The notes: a model not told the origin generated them from the letters alone. A stretch of DNA of 6,055 bases from an uncultured Sphingobacteriaceae bacterium (GCA_937875035.1 CALNCF010000030.1:1-6055); one strand, 5' to 3'. Shown: positions 1-5,423, counted from the stretch's first letter. Program-made: numbers and translations.

Positions 1-832
1 ACAAGGCTTTTCCATCACGGTCGAAGACCGGGTTTCCCATCGTATCTTCGAGACTTACACCGATCAGGAAAGAGCCATAGACATCCGCGCCTTCCACCCG
101 TGATACCATGAACGAGAGCGTTCCACTATGAATGTCGGCATTACCTATTTCGAGCTTCGGCTTCACTGATTTGTTATGAAGGGTCCCCCATACTCCGCCA
201 TGGAAATGCTGGTTGGTAAAAAGTGTGATGAAGAGTAATAGTGCGGAACCCGCAAACACACCCTTCACTAAACGTCCTTGCTCAACAGGTAATAGCCCTG
301 AGCCCAGCCATACGAACCAGCGTTGTTTCGTAAACGTGTACGACTTCGAGCGGAACCAATGATCGAGCGAGCCCGGGCCGCTTCCCGAGAGGAAGAGTGT
401 GAATCCCGAGGCGACACCAAGTATCCCGATCTGCCACTCGTCGAGACAGGTGGTACCCAGCCAGCCTGAGCCCAGTAAAATACCCATGGCCAGCGCGAAC
501 ACGCCGATGCTCATCAGCCTGGTGAAAAAGCCGAACATCAATAGTAAGCCAACAATCCCCTCTACGATGGTAAAGGCAGCCATGGCCCACCACAGGGCTT
601 CTGGATGGGTAACCAGGTATTCGATCACAGGCTTAATGCCTAAGGCATTGGGTAGAAAATGGTTGAACTTTTCGCCGATATAACCGGCAGTTTCGGGATC
701 GAGCTTGTTCTCTAATATCAGCCTGCGCCAAAATGCAGAAAAGCAGGTCCAACCTGTGATAAGGCGCAATGACAAGGTGAAGAGCCCAGCAGAATTATAT
801 ACGCGCCTCGTTGTTGTATGTGAAGTATTCAT
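1..832 (-). CDS. doxD: DoxD-DoxA fusion, thiosulfate:quinone oxidoreductase type membrane protein (3' end cut by window edge)
   Basis: The frame stays open from ATG at 832 to the left edge, giving 277 codons without a stop; the C-terminus is missing. An in-frame TAA lies two codons upstream (839-841), so this start is secure. Residues 15-160 resemble DoxD: a first membrane segment with RLITGW and FWRRL (23-38), then WWAMAAF (81-87), a hydrophobic pair at about 83-121, and another at 133-150. Residues 190-277 resemble DoxA: one membrane segment (191-206), then NQHFHGGVWG (207-216), LHNKSVKPKLEI (218-229) and YGSFLIG (252-258). In archaeal Acidianus, DoxD and DoxA are separate subunits of an enzyme that oxidises thiosulfate to tetrathionate and reduces quinone in the membrane. 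Fused forms are familiar in Bacteroidota, where the substrate is mostly unproven. It follows the lipoprotein gene at 933-1340 on the same strand after 100 bp, so co-transcription is possible. The family call is confident; thiosulfate oxidation itself is inferred. Confidence 0.88.
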   Translation of the reverse strand, partial: MNTSHTTTRRVYNSAGLFTLSLRLITGWTCFSAFWRRLILENKLDPETAGYIGEKFNHFLPNALGIKPVIEYLVTHPEALWWAMAAFTIVEGIVGLLLMFGFFTRLMSIGVFALAMGILLGSGWLGTTCLDEWQIGILGVASGFTLFLSGSGPGSLDHWFRSKSYTFTKQRWFVWLGSGLLPVEQGRLVKGVFAGSALLLFITLFTNQHFHGGVWGTLHNKSVKPKLEIGNADIHSGTLSFMVSRVEGADVYGSFLIGVSLEDTMGNPVFDRDGKAL

Positions 833-871
833 AAATATTTATGCTCAAAAAGATGAAGGCACAGTCCGGCT

Positions 872-888
872 CTGCCCATAGCGGGCAG
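872..888. repeat. REP-like GC-rich palindrome
   Basis: CTGCCC, a 5-base loop, then GGGCAG form a perfect 6-bp stem. The right arm continues into GCGGGC, giving the GCCCGCCTGCCCGC look of short intergenic palindromes scattered in many Bacteroidota genomes. It sits in the 100-bp gap between the lipoprotein gene and the DoxD-DoxA gene. There is no T-run on either side, so a repeat element or a processing/attenuation hairpin in the leader is more likely than a terminator. Whether it is repeated in the genome cannot be seen from a single copy. Confidence 0.45.
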
Positions 889-901
889 GCGGGCTTGTGG
901 C

Positions 902-909
902 CAAAAGTA
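902..909 (-). promoter_or_regulatory. Possible -7 promoter box upstream of the DoxD-DoxA gene
   Basis: On the minus strand this reads TACTTTTG, a full match to the Bacteroidota -7 consensus TAnnTTTG. It lies about 70 bp before the ATG at 832. No TTG is found at the usual upstream distance of about 20 bp, so only half of the promoter is supported. If real, the leader would carry the palindrome at 872-888. Confidence 0.3.
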
Positions 910-932
910 TGTGTCAAAAAAGGATGTGTTGA

Positions 933-1340
933 TTAAGAATTCACAGGACTTCCGGGAAAGGGAAGCTTCATCTTTTGATAGAGGATGTACAGGGGAAAGG
1001 ATACAGCGCAGGAAAGCTCATCGTCATACGTGATCGGCGAAGTGATCGCTCTTAACGGAACAGAGAACCCGGCATATGGAAGCAGCGGAGCAAGAGGTTC
1101 CACCGGAACTTTTCCCGGAGCCTTGCGCTCTGCGTAAGCTGCCTGCAAGATCGCCTGGCAGGCAGGAGAACTCTTGCTGATGGTAGCCTTAGCTGCATTC
1201 AGTGACCGGGTGACAGGAATATCCAGGTAGGCCTGCAAGGATTTACGCACCGTGCATGAGGAGAGCAGCACCATGACAAACAACAGCGCGAGGGTGATTA
1301 CACCCTTTGTCCTGCGTACGTATGTGCTTTTACCTTTCAT
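933..1340 (-). CDS. Small putative lipoprotein of unknown function
   Basis: This is a 135-residue protein with a type II (lipoprotein) signal. A basic start (K2, K4, R9, R10, K12) is followed by a hydrophobic core (residues 14-26) and the lipobox LSSC, with the acylated cysteine at 29. The mature part is about 106 residues, has no further membrane segment, and carries two cysteines (61, 111) that could pair in the periplasm. The stretch at 72-96 is rich in proline. I do not recognise the family. The start is ATG at 1340, directly preceded by AAAAGG. The next in-frame Met (23) would lie inside the signal core and is rejected. It lies upstream of, and is co-directional with, the DoxD-DoxA gene (100-bp gap), so a role at the cell envelope linked to that oxidoreductase is possible but unproven. 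Confidence 0.75.
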   Translation of the reverse strand: MKGKSTYVRRTKGVITLALLFVMVLLSSCTVRKSLQAYLDIPVTRSLNAAKATISKSSPACQAILQAAYAERKAPGKVPVEPLAPLLPYAGFSVPLRAITSPITYDDELSCAVSFPLYILYQKMKLPFPGSPVNS

Positions 1341-1396
1341 CCTTTTGTAAAAAGAAGCAAGATACCATTGTTTTGCGGACTACCCGGCATTGACAT
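1337..1396 (-). other. Possible 19-codon upstream ORF coupled to the lipoprotein gene
   Basis: From ATG at 1396 a short frame encodes a 19-residue peptide (starts MSMPGSPQNN, ends LLLFTKG). Its TGA stop overlaps the ATG of the lipoprotein gene as ATGA. Such an overlap permits translational coupling. There is no other evidence that it is translated, and a frame this short can arise by chance. Confidence 0.2.
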
Positions 1397-1447
1397 GATT
1401 TTGTTACAGGCCGATGGCTGCCCCACGACCCATTCTTTAAACACTAA

Positions 1448-1483
1448 AACCGCTCCTTTTGCATGAAAGTAAAAGGAGCGGTT
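1448..1483 (-). terminator. Strong hairpin terminator of the ArsR-led operon
   Basis: AACCGCTCCTTTT (1448-1460) and its perfect complement AAAAGGAGCGGTT (1471-1483) form a 13-bp stem around a 10-base loop, GCATGAAAGT. On the minus strand the stem is preceded by A residues and followed by GGTTTTAG, a short T-tract. It starts about 25 bp after the stop of the SRPBCC-VOC gene (1509) and separates that operon from the lipoprotein gene. The symmetric A/T flanks would allow it to work in both directions, but no plus-strand gene ends here. Confidence 0.88.
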
Positions 1484-1508
1484 CGTATGATTGGGGATGT
1501 ACCGAAGA

Positions 1509-2474
1509 TCAGCTACGCTGTTGGAAATTCAGCATCCAGTTAATGCCGTACCGGTCGGTAAAGGAAGCGAAGTAGGCACCCCAGAACATGTCTTGCAGGG
1601 GCATGGTAACCACGCCTCCGGCAGAAAGGGCATGGAACAGGCGCTCCGTTTCTTCCCTGCTATCGGGTTCGATATGAATGTGCATGTTGTTGCCATACTC
1701 CATTTTAAAGTCCATGCTCTCGGGCGAATCGGTAGCCATTAACAAGTGTCCGCCCATAATGCTGAGCTCGGCATGAATGATGAGCTTTTTATCGGCTTCG
1801 CTCATCGGGGGCACACCCTCGGGCATGGCAATATCGCCGAACCTTTGCAGACCCTTACCGGTATAGCACCCGTTAAATACTTCACGATAAAACTCAAAGG
1901 CTTCTTCTGTTTTCCCGGGGAAGTTCAGGTAAGTGGTTACACGGGCATTGCTTTCGGTCTTCAGTTCCCTGCGCATCTGGAAACGGCTGCTTAAGTAATG
2001 CTCCAGGTTGTCGAGCCCGGCGGTAAATCCTTCCTGGAAGCCCATACCCACGATCGTTTCGAGATGAGCCAGCTCATCGAAGGTGATGGTAACACTTACG
2101 GTAGTGGTATTATCCTTTTCACTGAATTCTTTCCGCCAGTACATAACCGGGAACTCCAGGTTCTCTACCCCTTCTTCATCGCAAAAGTGCACGGCATTGG
2201 TAATATACCTGAAGGGTTGTATCGTGCGGAAATTCTCTTTGCACCAGGAGCGCTCACCTTCGGGACTCACCATGGCATACAGCCAACAGCCACCTTCCCT
2301 GAAATCCATGGTTTTGGTTTCAGCCTTATAGGGTTTCGGCGCCCACCATTGATCGAGCAATTTACTTTCGGTCCAGGCACTCCACACCAGGTTCAGCCCG
2401 GCATCGAAGGTTCTCGTTACCGTTATCTTTTTATTGGGCAGGTCTTTGGTGAATAATGTTTCCCGGTGTATCAT
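1509..2474 (-). CDS. AHSA1/SRPBCC - VOC (PhnB-like) two-domain fusion protein
   Basis: This is a 321-residue protein with two complete domains. Residues 10-165 are an AHSA1-type SRPBCC fold, a helix-grip fold that binds hydrophobic ligands. Signature pieces are VWSAWTE (30-36), DQWWAPKP (41-48), FREGGCWLYAM (58-68) and a C-terminal helix from about 140. It closely matches the separate SRPBCC gene at 2937-3440: from VW (residue 30) to W (77) I count 33 identical residues in 48. Residues 172-318 are a PhnB-like VOC (glyoxalase/bleomycin-resistance superfamily) domain: TYLNFPGKTEEAFEFYREVF (181-200), H234, HIHI (265-268), MPLQDMFWG (291-299), then DRYGINWMLNF (307-317). There is no stop or frame change at the junction (about 166-175), so the fusion looks genuine. 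It is the last gene of the ArsR-led operon, 41 bp after the DoxX-like gene, and is followed by the hairpin at 1448-1483. The protein appears cytoplasmic, with no signal peptide. No specific reaction can be assigned, and metal binding by the VOC domain is uncertain. Confidence 0.88.
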   Translation of the reverse strand: MIHRETLFTKDLPNKKITVTRTFDAGLNLVWSAWTESKLLDQWWAPKPYKAETKTMDFREGGCWLYAMVSPEGERSWCKENFRTIQPFRYITNAVHFCDEEGVENLEFPVMYWRKEFSEKDNTTTVSVTITFDELAHLETIVGMGFQEGFTAGLDNLEHYLSSRFQMRRELKTESNARVTTYLNFPGKTEEAFEFYREVFNGCYTGKGLQRFGDIAMPEGVPPMSEADKKLIIHAELSIMGGHLLMATDSPESMDFKMEYGNNMHIHIEPDSREETERLFHALSAGGVVTMPLQDMFWGAYFASFTDRYGINWMLNFQQRS

Positions 2475-2515
2475 GGCATGTCGGTATTTATTAATGAATC
2501 ATTATCCTGTTCTTC

Positions 2516-2893
2516 TCAGCGGATCATCGGCAGGTATTTTTCGCGGTTCTCCACGATCACCCACAGGTTGATGGCCAGCAAAACCAGCGCAACAGGCAGG
2601 CCGGAAGGAGCTGTGAAGAGGTGCATCATCAGCACTCCCATCATCACCGGTAAAATAACAATGGCGCCCAGGGCCCGGGTCTTAGGGATCATAAAGAGCA
2701 GGCCGCCTGCGATCTCTACAACTGCTATCATGGGCATGAGCCAGCCAATTTCCATGAACGCGGTAGACACCCTTAATACTTCTGCAGGCAGATCGTCGGG
2801 AACGGGCATGTAATAAAAAAACTTATTCAGCCCGGCGTTGATAAAGATCAGCCCGAACAAAAGGCTCAGCACAAACAGGATTTTCTTTTTCAT
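2516..2893 (-). CDS. DoxX-like four-helix membrane protein
   Basis: This is a 125-residue, very hydrophobic protein with four likely membrane segments (about 5-25, 48-68, 72-92, 97-114). Features of the DoxX-like family are an N-terminal GLIFINAGLNKFF (14-26), the segment AVVEIAGGLLFMIP (57-70), and a following MGVLMMHLF (85-93). The function of these proteins is mostly unknown. DoxX relatives in other bacteria have been linked to redox and thiol-stress responses, and one is related to DoxD. The gene is third in the operon, 43 bp after the SRPBCC stop and 41 bp before the SRPBCC-VOC start. The start is ATG at 2893, followed directly by KKK and the first membrane segment, as expected for an inner-membrane protein. 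It is distinct from the larger DoxD-DoxA protein at the left edge. Confidence 0.83.
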   Translation of the reverse strand: MKKKILFVLSLLFGLIFINAGLNKFFYYMPVPDDLPAEVLRVSTAFMEIGWLMPMIAVVEIAGGLLFMIPKTRALGAIVILPVMMGVLMMHLFTAPSGLPVALVLLAINLWVIVENREKYLPMIR

Positions 2894-2936
2894 AACAGTG
2901 TTTGTTTAAGTTAATGATGTGTAACGTATCGTTTAT

Positions 2937-3440
2937 TTATTGCTTTAAGGACGGCAATAACTCGTCCAGGCCTTCCATCGCGATGGCCAGTCCTTCCATG
3001 AAGCCCATCTGTATAGTGGTTTCCAGCTGTGCAAGATCATCGTAGGTGATCCTGAATTCCACCAATGTAAGCGGACCCTGGTCGCTAAAGGTCATTTCCC
3101 ATCTCGACCGGGGTAACTCCTCGTTCACATTCCCTTCGGCATCGGCAAAGGCATCGAGCCCGACCAGCTTCTTCTCCGCGTCAATGGCTATGTATTCGGC
3201 CAGCGCCCAGTGCTCTTCGCCTTCGGGACCGAGCATAGCATAGAGCCAGCGTCCGCCTTCCCGGAAACCCATGGTTTTGGTACGTGCCCGCCATGGCTTC
3301 GGCGCCCACCACTGGTCAAGAATTTCGGGTTGAGTGTATGCCGCCCATACCAGGACGCGTGATGCCGCAAACTCCCGTTTTACGGTGATGGCTTTGTTTT
3401 CCTTGTCTACAGAAAAATCAAATGATAGGTTTTTGCTCAT
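2937..3440 (-). CDS. AHSA1/SRPBCC domain protein
   Basis: This is a 167-residue protein consisting of a single AHSA1-type SRPBCC domain, the usual length for stand-alone members. The family (also named after the Hsp90 activator Aha1) forms a deep hydrophobic pocket. Bacterial copies are probably binding or detoxification proteins, but ligands are rarely known. Visible landmarks are VKREFAASRVLVWAAYT (20-36), DQWWAPKPW (42-50), FREGGRWLYAM (59-69), WEMTF (114-118) and the C-terminal helix from about 140. The ATG at 3440 lies inside the end of the ArsR gene (23-bp overlap, different frame), so translation is probably coupled. It is a paralogue of the first half of the SRPBCC-VOC fusion two genes downstream, pointing to a duplication within the operon. 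ArsR followed by an AHSA1 gene is a recurring arrangement, which suggests the repressor controls this protein. Confidence 0.9.
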   Translation of the reverse strand: MSKNLSFDFSVDKENKAITVKREFAASRVLVWAAYTQPEILDQWWAPKPWRARTKTMGFREGGRWLYAMLGPEGEEHWALAEYIAIDAEKKLVGLDAFADAEGNVNEELPRSRWEMTFSDQGPLTLVEFRITYDDLAQLETTIQMGFMEGLAIAMEGLDELLPSLKQ

Positions 3441-3762
3441 TGCTATTGGTTTTCATGGTTAATAATACGTTATCGAGCTCACTGAAACGGCTTTCCCAGA
3501 TCTGCCGGAATTGCTCCAGCCATTGATCGATCTCCTGCATGCGGTCGCCATTCAGACGGTAATAGATCTCCCTTCCCGACTGCTCCTGTTTTACGAGCTG
3601 ACACTCCGTTAAGATACGCAGGTGCTTCGATACCGCCTGCCGGGTGGTATCAAAGTGTTCGGCAATGGCATTAGGGGTCATGGCCTGGAAGGCGATGAGC
3701 AGGATGATGGCCCTACGGGTCGGATCGGCAATAGCCTGGAATACGTCTCTTCTGGTGATCAT
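3418..3762 (-). CDS. ArsR-family winged-helix transcriptional repressor
   Basis: This is a 114-residue regulator. Family landmarks in order are AIADPTRRAIILLI (10-23), NAIAEHF (31-37), the recognition helix TRQAVSKHLRIL (40-51), and the beta-wing with SGREIYYRL (62-70). They are followed by a C-terminal helix, WLEQFRQIWE (81-90), of the sort that forms the dimer. The only cysteine is C54, and the ELCVCDL-type metal site of ArsR/SmtB sensors is absent. It is therefore probably not a metal sensor and more like the SdpR/AHSA1-linked branch. I chose ATG at 3762; an in-frame TTG two codons upstream (3768) falls inside a second TATATTTG motif and is unlikely. It is the first gene of the operon and overlaps the SRPBCC gene by 23 bp. 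The palindrome at 3790-3807, placed between the promoter elements, is its likely operator, giving autorepression. Confidence 0.92.
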   Translation of the reverse strand: MITRRDVFQAIADPTRRAIILLIAFQAMTPNAIAEHFDTTRQAVSKHLRILTECQLVKQEQSGREIYYRLNGDRMQEIDQWLEQFRQIWESRFSELDNVLLTMKTNSNEQKPII

Positions 3763-3779
3763 ACGCAAATATATGGTTG

Positions 3780-3810
3780 CAAATATAATCGCAACTATTT
3801 AGTTGCGCAA
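3780..3810 (-). promoter_or_regulatory. Bacteroidota-type promoter of the ArsR operon
   Basis: On the minus strand, TTG (3810-3808) is followed after exactly 20 bp by TATATTTG (3787-3780). This fits the Bacteroidota primary sigma pattern of a -33 TTG and a -7 TAnnTTTG. Transcription would begin a few bases further on, leaving a leader of only about 10-15 bases before the ArsR ATG at 3762. A second TATATTTG occurs at 3773-3766, but it would start transcription at or inside the start codon, so the upstream copy is preferred. Confidence 0.72.
3790..3807. promoter_or_regulatory. Likely ArsR operator: perfect 18-bp palindrome
   Basis: CGCAACTA, two bases (TT), then TAGTTGCG: two perfect 8-bp arms. 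It fills 18 of the 20 bases between the -33 and -7 elements of the ArsR promoter, so a bound dimer would block RNA polymerase. An additional GTTGC half-site at 3776-3780 overlaps the -7 box. Binding by the adjacent ArsR protein is inferred from position and symmetry. The site also lies about 90-110 bp upstream of the divergent YCII gene and could affect it. Confidence 0.68.
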
Positions 3811-3832
3811 GTAATTTTTAAAAATATGTCCC

Positions 3833-3845
3833 GGAAAGCCTTTCC
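3833..3845. promoter_or_regulatory. Short palindrome in the divergent control region
   Basis: GGAAAG, one base, CTTTCC: two perfect 6-bp arms on the side of the intergenic region nearest the YCII gene. It lies 53 bp before the YCII ATG, a plausible place for a promoter or operator of the plus-strand operon. No binding protein can be named. Confidence 0.25.
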
Positions 3846-3897
3846 CGCTTGTTATAAAGGGCAAATACATAAACCTGTTAACTTCAAAAGAAAAATT

Positions 3898-4236
3898 ATG
3901 AAAGAATTCTTATTGCTGATCAGAGAACAGACCGGCTACGGTACAGTATCTGTCGAAGAGATGCAGGCTGATATCCAGGAGCATATCCGCTGGATGGAAC
4001 GCCTGGTCGAAACCGGCAACTTCAAAGACGGAAATCCACTGGCCCCCACAGGAGCTACCCTGAAAAAAGGCATGGTAACTGACGGTCCATACGTGGAAAC
4101 CAAGGAATGCGTGAGCGGGTATTATTTTCTTCTTGCGGGTTCGCTGGACGAGGCGAAAGAGCTTGCCAATGGCTGCCCGGACCTGGAACGCGGGGCCACG
4201 CTGGAAATCCGGGAAATTATTCATACCGATGAATAA
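3898..4236 (+). CDS. YCII-related (DGPF) protein, partner of an ECF42-type sigma factor
   Basis: This is a 112-residue single-domain YCII protein with a ferredoxin-like fold. The hallmark DGPYVETKE (62-70) is the DGPF-family motif, followed by SGYYFLLAGSLDEAKELA (73-90), a classic end for the family. H29 (in EHIRWM) is the histidine usually conserved after the first helix. The reaction is unknown. DGPF proteins are encoded next to ECF42 sigma factors in many bacteria and are among their targets. The frame is open back to 3622, but that extension has no family similarity and would read through the divergent promoter, so I start at ATG 3898. The A-rich leader AAAAGAAAAATT has no clear Shine-Dalgarno site, as is usual in Bacteroidota. 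The stop overlaps the sigma factor start (ATGAATAA), indicating coupled translation. Confidence 0.92.
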   Translation: MKEFLLLIREQTGYGTVSVEEMQADIQEHIRWMERLVETGNFKDGNPLAPTGATLKKGMVTDGPYVETKECVSGYYFLLAGSLDEAKELANGCPDLERGATLEIREIIHTDE

Positions 4237-5341
4237 ACGTGGGGATGAACATATCCAAACGCTGACCAGCCATCTTTTCAGGGAACACTATGGAAAGATG
4301 GTTTCTTATTTGTCGCGGAAATACGGTTACCAGGAAATAGAGAACATAGCCGATGCTGTACAGGAAGCTTTCGAAGCGGCGCTGAACACCTGGAAATTCT
4401 CGGGTATTCCTGATCACCATTTCGCATGGCTCTATAAAGTGGCCGCCAACCGGCTGGTTAATAAGCTCCGGCAATCGGATCTTATTCAATCGCATCTTGA
4501 CAGGTTGAAGGTAACGGAAAATACCGTAGAAGTGTGCCAGGAGCAAGAGCTGGAAGACAGCCTGCTGAAGCTGCTGGTGTTCTTTTCAAAAATCAATCTC
4601 CCGGAGCGCAACAAGCTGATCGTTTCTCTTTATTTCGTATGCGGGTTTGGGTACGCGGAGATTGCGAATGCGTTGATGATGAACACCGAAACCGTTAAGA
4701 AGGTGGTGCTGAGAAGCAAGGAACGGATCGGGCAATTCGCCCGCAGCTACCAGGATTTTCAAATAAGCGCGATCGACAATCACACAGATCATTTGCTGAG
4801 GATTACTTACCTGATGTTTAACGAAGGCTATAAGGCTTCGCGAAAGACGGGAGCTATTTGCTATGACCTGTGCTATGAGGCGATGAGGCTGGCGAAGCTG
4901 GTACAGAAGTACGACGATCACCCGGATACGAATGCCTTGCTGGCCCTGATGTTCTTTAACACATCGCGGTTTCCCGCCAGGATCGTGAACAGCACCTGGG
5001 TTTCGCTGGAAGACCAGAACAGGAAGCTCTGGAATAAAGCGCTGATCGCCGAAGGGCACTTCTACCTGGAAAGAGCAAGAGCAAAGCAGGTATGTCCGGA
5101 TACCTATTATCTGCAGGCACTGATCTCTTCGATACATTGCACTTCTGCCAGCTATGAAGCAACAGACTGGAAAGCCATTTCTTTTTTGTACCGGCAACTG
5201 GAAAAGATCGAGCCGGATTCGTTACCTGTAATACTGAACCGGATCATATCTGAAAGCAATCACAGGAATATCGACAACCTGATCGCTGAATCGGAGCAGT
5301 TAGAAAGAATCGTTACAAAAAAAGATGCATTTATATTTTAA
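4229..5341 (+). CDS. ECF42-like RNA polymerase sigma factor with DUF6596/TPR-like C-terminal extension
   Basis: This is a 370-residue sigma factor. Region 2 is at about 14-82 (IADAVQEAFEAALNTW at 40-55, FAWLYKVAANRLVNKLR at 65-81). Region 4 is at about 120-170 (LPERNKLIVSLYFVCGFGY at 124-142, EIANALMMNTETVKKVVLRS at 144-163). After residue 183 comes the long extension typical of group ECF42: YLMFNEGYKAS (194-204), ALLALMFFNTSRFPAR (236-251), LEDQNRKLW (260-268), YYLQALISSIHC (293-304), TDWKAISFLYRQL (312-324) and PVILNRI (333-339). In Streptomyces this extension is needed for activity, and no anti-sigma factor is required. The start ATG at 4229 overlaps the YCII stop by 8 bp; longer in-frame starts lie inside YCII. 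The end is odd: it stops at FIF soon after PVILNR, whereas relatives I know are usually about 400 residues and continue with another helical repeat. The last codons contain a run of seven A, so 3' erosion or a frameshift is possible. A hairpin follows at 5353. Confidence 0.9.
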   Translation: MNKRGDEHIQTLTSHLFREHYGKMVSYLSRKYGYQEIENIADAVQEAFEAALNTWKFSGIPDHHFAWLYKVAANRLVNKLRQSDLIQSHLDRLKVTENTVEVCQEQELEDSLLKLLVFFSKINLPERNKLIVSLYFVCGFGYAEIANALMMNTETVKKVVLRSKERIGQFARSYQDFQISAIDNHTDHLLRITYLMFNEGYKASRKTGAICYDLCYEAMRLAKLVQKYDDHPDTNALLALMFFNTSRFPARIVNSTWVSLEDQNRKLWNKALIAEGHFYLERARAKQVCPDTYYLQALISSIHCTSASYEATDWKAISFLYRQLEKIEPDSLPVILNRIISESNHRNIDNLIAESEQLERIVTKKDAFIF

Positions 5342-5352
5342 AGTTTTCAGGA

Positions 5353-5383
5353 AAAAGCTGTATTGGTTGAATACTAAGCTTTT
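5353..5383 (+). terminator. Hairpin terminator after the sigma factor gene
   Basis: AAAAGCT then GTATT (5353-5364), loop GGTTG, then AATAC, a 2-base bulge (TA) and AGCTTTT (to 5383). This is a 12-bp stem with one bulge, beginning 11 bp after the sigma factor stop. The 3' arm itself supplies a short T-run (TTTTAT). It is a plausible end for the YCII-sigma operon. Confidence 0.6.
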
Positions 5384-5405
5384 ATAAAGATTATCAAAAA
5401 AGTCA

Positions 5406-5423
5406 GGTAACGATTTGGTAACG
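5406..5423. repeat. Short direct repeat GGTAACG x2
   Basis: GGTAACG occurs at 5406-5412 and 5417-5423, 11 bp apart, which is one helical turn. Paired sites on one DNA face can bind a regulator, but there is no gene start next to them, so this may be chance. Confidence 0.15.

Noticed and set aside
282..593. A 103-codon minus-strand frame and an overlapping plus-strand frame (399-683)
   Set aside because: Both lie inside the DoxD-DoxA gene in other frames and have no family features. The true frame is open from 832 to the left edge with clear DoxD and DoxA motifs.
1998..2456. A 152-codon plus-strand frame antisense to the SRPBCC-VOC gene
   Set aside because: It mirrors the conserved SRPBCC coding strand, has no recognisable motif, and has no promoter or neighbouring plus-strand gene.
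3763..3768. TTG start for ArsR two codons upstream
   Set aside because: The TTG is part of a TATATTTG motif; ATG at 3762 gives the standard family start.
3622..3897. A 92-residue N-terminal extension of the YCII protein
   Set aside because: It would run through the ArsR coding region and the divergent promoter. YCII family proteins begin with a short lead into the first strand, as MKEFLLLI does at 3898.
4586..5197. A 203-codon minus-strand frame
   Set aside because: It is antisense to the sigma factor, whose motifs fix the coding strand; its translation looks like random low-homology sequence.
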